Source: Opitutus sp. GAS368 (GTDB taxonomy: Bacteria > Verrucomicrobiota > Verrucomicrobiia > Opitutales > Opitutaceae). Taken from it: a stretch of 64,000 nucleotides of DNA. The stretch lies in the NCBI RefSeq assembly GCF_900104925.1, contig NZ_LT629735.1:1272291-1336290 (forward strand), written 5' to 3'. Shown one piece after another: positions 57,984 to 64,000 of this stretch. Below the pieces are notes generated by a model. It ran no database searches, had not been told where the DNA came from, and was given only the letters and a program-made list of their open reading frames with translations. The position numbers and the translations under genes were made by a program. The first letter of the stretch is position 1, and each line of letters starts with the position of its first letter.

Positions 57984-60155
57984 TTAGAACTTCACCACAT
58001 GCGAGATCGAGATCACGCGGCCGCGGCCGGCGAAGTAGTTCTGGAACTGGTCGATCTGGGCCCAGGGCAGGATGTAGTAGTGGTTCAGCAGATTCTCGAC
58101 GCCCAGCGAGAAGTCACCCCACTTCTTGGTGGAGTAGGTCGCCGTGAGGTGCGCGAGGGTGAGCCCGACGGTGTGTTCCTCGCCGGGCGCGCCGATGTTG
58201 ATATCGCGGGAGAAGAGATGCTCCACATCGAGCGTCAGGCTGGCCCGGGGATAGAATTTCCACGTCGAGGACAGGTTGAGTTTGTCGGGGCTGACATTGC
58301 TCATGCCCTGCTGGCGGATGAGCGGGCCGGTATCGGAAGTCCGGGTGTAGCCCGTGGTATGCGAGAAGATCGCCGTGAACTTGAGCGCCGCGTTCATCTT
58401 GTATTCCCCGCTGAACTCGAGGCCGCGCAGCAGGACCGGCCGGCGTTGCAGGATGAAATCCTTGGTCACCGGATCCACCGACAGGCTCGAGCCGAGGTCG
58501 GAATAGGAGCGATAGTAGGAGCCGCTGAAGCTGAACTGTTTGCCGTGCCAGCTTACGCCACCTTCCTTGTTGTCAAAGATCACCGCCTGCAGGTCGACGA
58601 TGCCGTTCACCGTCTGGCCGGGGGTATTCACGTTGCGCAGCGGGATGCCGACGTTCGGCAGCGAGAAGCCCTTGCTGTAGGAACCGAAGACCGACCAGTT
58701 CTGCGGCAGCCGCACGATGACACCCGCATTGGGCAGGGTGCTGCTGTATTCCAGGGTGCCGCCTTTGACAAACGTGTTGTGCGCAAAGTAGACCGTGGTG
58801 TAGTCGTCCACCTGGAGCGTGCCGCCTTCGTGACGCACCCCGCCACTGACGGTAACCGGGCCTTGGGTGTAAGAGGCCTGGGCGAAGGGGGCCTTGCTGG
58901 TGTAATTCATCGGGGGCACCCAGGTGCGCCCCGTGAGCGCGAGCAGTTGCTGGGCCGTTTCATCCATATAGTCGAACCCCGGGGTCAGCTCCAGGCCCGT
59001 GAGCCCAAAAACGTCCTTGCCTGACCAGGAACTCCGCACGCCCTTCTTCTGGGAGTTGATTTCGGACTGATCGATCCCCACGCCCAGCGGAGCCAGGACC
59101 GGATCAGCCTTGTCGGGGGCGACGACCTCGGGGTTGAACCGCATGGCCTGACTGGCCTTGTAGGCCTGGACATTCAGTGACCCGCCGAAAAGAGCGTCGT
59201 TTTTATACGCCAGTGCATACTGGCTGAAATCATTGAACGAGGCTCTCCCTCCGGGCGGCACGCCGCGGATGGCGGAGTCCGTGATGCCCTGCGTGCGGTC
59301 GCCAAGCAACTGAACATAATGTCCCATGCCCTCGATGCGGAACTGGCTGACCGTCAGCGTGAGGCGTTGGGCGTTGTTTTCGCCAAAACTGTGCCCGGCC
59401 TTGATGAACAGATTCTTGGACTGCGTATCGCTGTCGGAACCACTCGCGCCCAAGCCCTGCAGCCGGCCGTTGGCATCGTAAGGCGCGCCGCGTTTCTCAA
59501 AGGCCGCGCCAAAAATCAAATCATTGGCGCCTTCCTTGTGGGTGTAGTTCAGGCCGACCCGGTAGCCATAACTGTCGCTGTAACCCTGGCCGAAGAATTT
59601 GGTGCGCAGGGTGGCTTCGCTGCCATCCTTGGTCGGGCTCTTGGAAATGTAATTGATGATGCCGCCGGCCGCACCGATGCCTTCCGCAGCCGAGGGGCCG
59701 TTGATCACTTCGATCTGCGACACGATGTCCATGTCGGTGAAGGTCGCGTTGCGGCTGCCTTCGCGCAGCGGGGTGGTCTGGGAGATGCCGTCGAAGAGGC
59801 GGAGCGCGACGCGACCGCGCAGGGTCTCACCGGTGTTCTGCATCTGCTGGGTCGCGGGCGCATAGCCGGGCACGGTCCGGGCGAGCACGGCGGTCAGATC
59901 ATCCGAGAGCAGCAGCGCATTGTTGATTTCATCCGGGGAGATCAGGGTGATGGCGCCGGGAATCTGGTCGATCGCCTTGGGCGACCGATAGCCGGTGGTG
60001 ACGGTCAGCTTGTCCAGTTGGACCACATCGGTTTTCTTGTCGTCATCCTTGGCCGCGGCGGTGGTCTGGGCCAGGCCGCGGGTGACGCACGAGACAAGCA
60101 GCAGCGCAGCAAGCAGCGCGGCGGCGGAGTGGGAGCGGGCGGGGTGTTTATTCAT
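57984..60155 (-). CDS. TonB-dependent outer-membrane receptor
   Basis: 723-aa receptor. It has a signal peptide (about 1-30, ending TRGLAQ), a TonB-box-like DVVQLDKLTV, a plug domain (about 55-165; RSPKAIDQIPGAITLISPDEINN, VINGPSAAEGIGAAGGIINYIS) and a barrel ending VISISHVVKF with terminal Phe. ATG at 60155 gives the signal peptide. GCAAACGTTTGC lies 15 bases before the start codon, so a LacI protein would block expression. Sequence style is like catecholate-siderophore receptors, but the control and neighbours point to a sugar ligand. Confidence 0.94.
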   Translation of the reverse strand: MNKHPARSHSAAALLAALLLVSCVTRGLAQTTAAAKDDDKKTDVVQLDKLTVTTGYRSPKAIDQIPGAITLISPDEINNALLLSDDLTAVLARTVPGYAPATQQMQNTGETLRGRVALRLFDGISQTTPLREGSRNATFTDMDIVSQIEVINGPSAAEGIGAAGGIINYISKSPTKDGSEATLRTKFFGQGYSDSYGYRVGLNYTHKEGANDLIFGAAFEKRGAPYDANGRLQGLGASGSDSDTQSKNLFIKAGHSFGENNAQRLTLTVSQFRIEGMGHYVQLLGDRTQGITDSAIRGVPPGGRASFNDFSQYALAYKNDALFGGSLNVQAYKASQAMRFNPEVVAPDKADPVLAPLGVGIDQSEINSQKKGVRSSWSGKDVFGLTGLELTPGFDYMDETAQQLLALTGRTWVPPMNYTSKAPFAQASYTQGPVTVSGGVRHEGGTLQVDDYTTVYFAHNTFVKGGTLEYSSTLPNAGVIVRLPQNWSVFGSYSKGFSLPNVGIPLRNVNTPGQTVNGIVDLQAVIFDNKEGGVSWHGKQFSFSGSYYRSYSDLGSSLSVDPVTKDFILQRRPVLLRGLEFSGEYKMNAALKFTAIFSHTTGYTRTSDTGPLIRQQGMSNVSPDKLNLSSTWKFYPRASLTLDVEHLFSRDINIGAPGEEHTVGLTLAHLTATYSTKKWGDFSLGVENLLNHYYILPWAQIDQFQNYFAGRGRVISISHVVKF

Positions 60156-60170
60156 TGGGGCAGGTGTTAA

Positions 60171-60182
60171 GCAAACGTTTGC
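60171..60182. promoter_or_regulatory. LacI-type operator, copy 1
   Basis: Perfect 12-bp palindrome GCAAACGTTTGC with the central CG typical of LacI-family sites, located 15 bases before the TonB receptor start (minus strand). Confidence 0.8.
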
Positions 60183-60346
60183 GCTTACGGGGAGATTAAC
60201 GGAGAGAAAAGTCAGGGAACAGCCGGGCACGGGTCACCGACGCCCGGAGGGGCGAGGGAGGAGCGGGAGGTGGTTCCGGCGGGACGGCAACAGGGGTAAC
60301 GTGGTTGGCGGACGGGGGTCGGCGGGGTCGCCGGCAAAAAGGATGA

Positions 60347-60358
60347 GCAAACGTTTGC
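60347..60358. promoter_or_regulatory. LacI-type operator, copy 2
   Basis: Identical GCAAACGTTTGC palindrome 67 bases before the GH127-like gene and 191 before the receptor start, in the shared divergent promoter region. Confidence 0.8.
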
Positions 60359-60425
60359 ACGACGAACATTTTGTTTTTAACCCTCGTGTCAACTTTTTTG
60401 TCACCCTACCCTTTCGGCATCCCGC

Positions 60426-62276
60426 ATGCGCCACCCCATGAATTTCCCCTCCCCTGCGCAGGTAAGGCTCAACGGCCTGCTCGGCCGGGCCCTGGCTGCC
60501 AGCCAGACCGCCCACCTTGCCCGCTTCATCCAGGACAAGGACAGTCCGCCGATCGCCCTCTTTTGCCCCCAGCACACGGCGCATAACCACGAGGGCGACT
60601 GGTATGGCGAACATGCCGGCAAGTGGCTCTGCGCCGCCGCGCAGGCCGTGGAACGCACCGGCGACCCCCGGTTGGAATCCAGCTTGCGCCGCGTCGCCGA
60701 CTACCTGGTGAGCGTGCAGGACGCCGCAGGTTACCTGGGCACCTATGCCCCTGCCCGGCGTTTCATGTGCCGGCAGGTGGCGGGCCCGCGCACGTGGGAC
60801 GGCGCTCCCGGCCAGCGCACCTGGGATATCTGGGTCCACAGCTATCTCATCCTCGGCTTGCTCGCGGCCGGGCGGGTCCTCGCCCAACCCGGTTACATCG
60901 CCGCGGCGCGAAAGATTGGCGATCTCTGCTGGCGGACGCTCAGCGAGGGCGGCATCGCCATCACTTCGCTCGGAAATCACCACGGCCTCTCGGCCACCGT
61001 GCTGCTGGATCCGGCGGTGGAACTTTACCTGGTGACCCGGGAGCCGAGATATCTCGAGCTCGCCAAACTCATCCTGCAGCAGGCGAACGAAGCCCCCGCC
61101 CTCGAGCTGTTGCCGCAGATCCTCGGCGGCGCCGACGCCGCTTTCATCGCCACGGGCAAGGCCTACCAACTGTCGTGGAATCTGGTCGGGCTGGCCAAGC
61201 TCTACCGGGCGACCGGCGAACCCGGTTACCTGCAGGCCGTGCAGCAGGTATGGGAGAGCATCCGGCAGCATCACCTGACCCTCGGGGGCGGTCCGTGGGG
61301 CGGCGTGGCCCACCGGTCCCGCGAAGTCTTCAATCCGCCGCACGTCTTCAGCCCCTACGGCTACGTCGAGACCTGTTCCACTTTTTCCTGGATCCAGCTC
61401 AACCGCGAGCTCCTCGCCCTGACCGGCGAGGCCCGGTATGCCGACGAGATTGAGAAATCCGCCTACAACGACCTGCTCGGCGCCCAGGCGCCGGACGGTG
61501 ACAACTGGTGCTACTATTCATTCCCTAACGGCAAGCGGGTGTTCACCACCTACTGGCGCTGCTGCAAGTCGAGCGGCCCCTGGGCCCTCGAGGAACTGCC
61601 CCCGATCGCCTATGGTGTGACGGGTGAAGGTCATCTCACCGTCAACCTTTACGGCCCGGGCCAGGTCACCCTGACGTCGCCGTTCGCCGGTGCCGTCCGG
61701 CTCGAGCAAGTCACGCGCTATCCATTCGAGGGCGACATTCGGATCACGGTTGAACCGGAGCGGTCCGCGAAATTCGCGATCCTGCTGCGCGTTCCCGGCT
61801 GGGCGGAGCAGGCGGTCATTCAAGTCAACGGCGCGGTGGTTGCTGTCCCCGCCCGGCCCAATTCCTTCGCCGCGCTCGAACAAGTCTGGCAATCGGGCGA
61901 TGTCATCACCCTGCAGCTGCCGATGCCGCCGCGGCTGCACCGGCAAGTGAATCGCAATCTCCAGGAATCGCGCACCCCGGACGGCTCGCCGGTCAGTCAG
62001 GAAGTGCTGCATTTCGATTACGCCGCGATCACGCGCGGCCCGCTGGTTTATGCCACCGGCCTGATCGATGGTTTCAAGAGCGAGGAGACCATCCGCCTGC
62101 CGTCCAAGCCCGAGGCGGCGCTCGAGCTGCTCGACCCACCCGCGGGCAGCGAGGCCCGGGCCGTGCGGCTCAACCTCGGCTATCGGCCCCCTCTGACCTT
62201 CAGTCCGTATTTCGAGGCGGGGGGGCGGGCCGATGGCGCCTGGCGCCTCACCTGGCTGCAAATCGCCCCCGGGTAA
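60426..62276 (+). CDS. GH127-like beta-L-arabinofuranosidase family protein (diverged)
   Basis: 616-aa protein of the GH127/DUF1680 superfamily. The barrel shows DYLVSVQDAAGYLGTY and a CHExY-like region replaced by TWDIWVHSYLILGL. Zn-site residues remain as Glu315-x-Cys317 in VETCSTFSW and Cys379-Cys380 in YWRCCKSSG. The sequence differs widely from the GH127 protein at 1-1844, and may belong to a related family such as GH146. No signal peptide was seen, so it is probably cytosolic. ATG at 60426 or 60438 both fit. It is divergent from the receptor under shared operators. Confidence 0.86.
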   Translation: MRHPMNFPSPAQVRLNGLLGRALAASQTAHLARFIQDKDSPPIALFCPQHTAHNHEGDWYGEHAGKWLCAAAQAVERTGDPRLESSLRRVADYLVSVQDAAGYLGTYAPARRFMCRQVAGPRTWDGAPGQRTWDIWVHSYLILGLLAAGRVLAQPGYIAAARKIGDLCWRTLSEGGIAITSLGNHHGLSATVLLDPAVELYLVTREPRYLELAKLILQQANEAPALELLPQILGGADAAFIATGKAYQLSWNLVGLAKLYRATGEPGYLQAVQQVWESIRQHHLTLGGGPWGGVAHRSREVFNPPHVFSPYGYVETCSTFSWIQLNRELLALTGEARYADEIEKSAYNDLLGAQAPDGDNWCYYSFPNGKRVFTTYWRCCKSSGPWALEELPPIAYGVTGEGHLTVNLYGPGQVTLTSPFAGAVRLEQVTRYPFEGDIRITVEPERSAKFAILLRVPGWAEQAVIQVNGAVVAVPARPNSFAALEQVWQSGDVITLQLPMPPRLHRQVNRNLQESRTPDGSPVSQEVLHFDYAAITRGPLVYATGLIDGFKSEETIRLPSKPEAALELLDPPAGSEARAVRLNLGYRPPLTFSPYFEAGGRADGAWRLTWLQIAPG

Positions 62277-62294
62277 GCTGGCCGCGGGCGGTCT

Positions 62295-63260
62295 TCAGGC
62301 CGCCCCGGTCTTCCGTAGGAAACGCTGCAGCTCGGACCGGGTCGGCATCGCAAAAGCGGCACCGGGCTTGGTGATCGACAGCGCCGCCACCGCCGTGCCA
62401 AGGCGGGCCGCCGCGACGACCTCCCCCTTGTGGCGGACCAACCCCGCCGCGAAACCGCCGCAAAACGCGTCGCCCGCGCCGGTCGTGTCCACGACCCGCA
62501 TGCCCCGGTGGGCCGGGATGAAATGATGGCCGCTCCGCTCCGAGATGAAGCAGCCCCGGCGGCCGAGGGTCACGATGAGCGTTGGCACGCCAAGCTGGCG
62601 GCACAATCCGTGCAGCGCTTCGCGGGGCATGGCCTGCAGCGCCCGTTCATCGAAGCCGCGCCGGCGGATGCCCGGCAAGGCCCGGACCAGCGCCACAAAT
62701 TCGCTTTCATTCGGAATCAGGATGTCGACATGCCGCAGCAGCGCGGGGCCAAAATCAGTCCGCATCGGCGCCGGATTCAAAATGGTCGTCACCCCCGCCT
62801 GCCGCGCGACCCGGAGCACATGGGCCGTGGTCGCGAGGTTTGATTCCAGCTGGGTCACCACCACCCGGGCCTTGGCCAGCAGCGACCGCGGCACATCGGC
62901 CGGGGCCAGCGCGGCGTTGGCGCCCGGCTCGATCACAATCTGGTTCTGGCCCTCGCGGTTGAGCAGGATCACCGCGGTACCCGTGGATTGGCCGGCCTTG
63001 AGGACCAGGTGACAGCCGATTTTTTCCCGCCGGTAGAAGGCCGTCACCTGGCCGGCGAACCCATCCCGGCCCATGGCGCCGATGAAGACGGTTTTCATCC
63101 CCGTCCGGCCGCACGCGATGGCCTGGTTGGATCCCTTGCCGCCCTGCCCGCCGGCCAGCCGGGCCATGATCGTCTCCCCCGCCCGGGGAAATTCCGCGCA
63201 GGCAAAGGTCAGGTCCTGCATGATGCTGCCGACGACGACGACCTGGGGTGAAGGAGGCAT
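62295..63260 (-). CDS. PfkB-family sugar kinase (ribokinase-like)
   Basis: 321-aa kinase. N-terminal VVVVGSIMQDLTFACAEFPRAGETI and GGQGGKGSNQAIACGRTG (the GGKGxNQA ribokinase block) bind the sugar. The C-terminal signature DTTGAGDAFCGGFAAGL has the catalytic Asp and anion hole. ILNPAPMRTDFG and IPNESEFVAL are the typical middle segments. ATG at 63260 gives the usual start. It likely phosphorylates the monosaccharide released by the nearby GH127-like enzyme. An operator palindrome lies 72 bases upstream. Confidence 0.92.
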   Translation of the reverse strand: MPPSPQVVVVGSIMQDLTFACAEFPRAGETIMARLAGGQGGKGSNQAIACGRTGMKTVFIGAMGRDGFAGQVTAFYRREKIGCHLVLKAGQSTGTAVILLNREGQNQIVIEPGANAALAPADVPRSLLAKARVVVTQLESNLATTAHVLRVARQAGVTTILNPAPMRTDFGPALLRHVDILIPNESEFVALVRALPGIRRRGFDERALQAMPREALHGLCRQLGVPTLIVTLGRRGCFISERSGHHFIPAHRGMRVVDTTGAGDAFCGGFAAGLVRHKGEVVAAARLGTAVAALSITKPGAAFAMPTRSELQRFLRKTGAA

Positions 63261-63332
63261 GGAAAGCGGAAGAGGGGCTGCGCGGGGGCCGGGGGGCTTG
63301 CGCGATTCAGGGCAAAAGGGGTGCAACGTCAT

Positions 63333-63344
63333 GCAAACGTTTGC
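63333..63344. promoter_or_regulatory. LacI-type operator, copy 3
   Basis: Third identical GCAAACGTTTGC, here inside the longer palindrome ATGCAAACGTTTGCAT (63331-63346). It lies between the LacI gene stop and the kinase start, on the kinase's promoter side. Confidence 0.8.
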
Positions 63345-63379
63345 ATGTGCGTTGCGTCAAGCGAAACCTTTCCGGGCGC

Positions 63380-64000
63380 TCAGCAGGACTTCCGGATGAT
63401 CAGCTCGGGCATGAGCTTGAGGCTTGTGGCCGGACGCTTGGCATCCTCGATGCGCTTCAGCAGCAGTTCGGCCGCATACTTGCCCACCTCGTAGGCCGGC
63501 TGGCGGACGACGGTGAGCGGCGGGTTGAACACGCTCGACAGCGGCAGCTCATCAAAGCCCACGATGCCGACCTGCTTGGGAATCTTCAGGCCGCGCGCGG
63601 CAATGGCCTCGAGCGCCCCGGCCGTCATCAGGCCGTTGCACGCAAACAGCGCCGTGGGCGGATCGGCGAGCGAGAGGAGTTCGTGCGCCAGGGTTTGCCC
63701 GCTCTCCTGCTTGAAGTCGCCGAAGCGGATCAGCTCCGCCTTGATCGGCAGCCCGGCCTGGGTGTGCGCGTCCTTGTAGCCGCGCAGGCGCTCCCGTCCC
63801 GTCGAGGAATCCGCGGGGCCGCCAATCAGGCCGATGCGCTTGTGCCCCTGGGCGATGATGTGCTCGACCGCCTTCAGGGCGCCCGTGTGGTTGTCCACCT
63901 CCACCTTGTCGAGGTTTCCGCTCGAGAGACTGCGGTCGACGCAGACCACCGGGATGCCGTTGCGCACCACCTGCAGCACCGCGGGATCATTCTCATGGAT
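63380..64000 (-). CDS. LacI-family regulator, 5' end outside the window
   Basis: C-terminal 206 residues of a LacI/GalR regulator; the frame stays open to the window edge, so the helix-turn-helix is not seen. The effector domain shows GIPVVCVDRSL, GHKRIGLIGGPADSSTGRERLRGY, PPTALFACNGLMTAGALEA, VGIVGFDELPLSSVFNPPLT and the final KLMPELIIRKSC, all standard. It ends 119 bases before the kinase start and is the obvious owner of the three GCAAACGTTTGC operators. Confidence 0.93.
   Translation of the reverse strand: MHENDPAVLQVVRNGIPVVCVDRSLSSGNLDKVEVDNHTGALKAVEHIIAQGHKRIGLIGGPADSSTGRERLRGYKDAHTQAGLPIKAELIRFGDFKQESGQTLAHELLSLADPPTALFACNGLMTAGALEAIAARGLKIPKQVGIVGFDELPLSSVFNPPLTVVRQPAYEVGKYAAELLLKRIEDAKRPATSLKLMPELIIRKSC

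Noticed and set aside
1-64000. CRISPR arrays, rRNA genes, prophage or toxin-antitoxin modules
   Set aside because: No regularly spaced repeats, rRNA-like sequence, integrase, phage structural gene or small gene pair of that type was seen on either strand.

Overview
The window is about 65% G+C and looks like a chromosome segment of a free-living, polysaccharide-degrading member of the Verrucomicrobiota, most likely Opitutaceae. This is inferred from gene content: TonB receptors with an alanine/proline-rich N-terminal spacer, GxGYxYP and DUF6807 proteins, GH127/GH78 enzymes, a DUF6428-arsC-arsR operon, and many starts without a clear Shine-Dalgarno. No rRNA, CRISPR, prophage or intact insertion sequence was seen.

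Region 1 (1-9474, minus strand) is a six-gene glycan operon: GH78 rhamnosidase-like enzyme, DUF6807 protein, Tat-exported PLP enzyme, Asp-box beta-propeller, unassigned 636-aa secreted protein, and a GH127 beta-L-arabinofuranosidase cut by the window edge. The first three genes are joined by ATGA overlaps.

Region 2 (9602-26793, plus strand) is a second carbohydrate locus: sugar isomerase/epimerase-like protein, LacI regulator, TonB receptor, then a tightly spaced ten-gene run. This run contains two copies of a gene pair (small lipocalin-like secreted protein plus GxGYxYP protein) on either side of an S9 peptidase. A DUF481 outer-membrane protein and four cytosolic enzymes (MDR dehydrogenase, SDR, 2-hydroxyacid dehydrogenase, lactonase-type amidohydrolase) follow. 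It reads as an uptake, surface-processing and non-phosphorylative oxidation system for an unidentified sugar, and is the best candidate here for an undescribed system.

Region 3 (26794-55411) is mostly housekeeping: mobile-looking palindromes, ada, a P-loop protein, aroC, an FMN reductase, tRNA-Arg(CCT), rpsR, a Sua5-type gene, a capsule-export block (BY-kinase, Wza-like protein, beta-barrel), a TPR protein, hisC, a HAD phosphatase, the ars operon with an operator candidate, a DEAD-box helicase, a decayed phzF fragment, a MocR-type regulator, a DJ-1/PfpI protein, an EamA transporter, a membrane patatin, a BamE-like lipoprotein, an inositol-monophosphatase-like enzyme, an enlarged Cys/Met-type PLP enzyme overlapping a GNAT gene, and a secreted esterase.

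Region 4 (55412-64000) is a third sugar locus: SSS symporter fused to a beta-propeller, TonB receptor, divergent GH127-like enzyme, ribokinase-like kinase, and a LacI regulator cut by the right edge. Three identical copies of the 12-bp palindrome GCAAACGTTTGC lie before the receptor, the GH127 gene and the kinase, so this looks like a compact LacI regulon.
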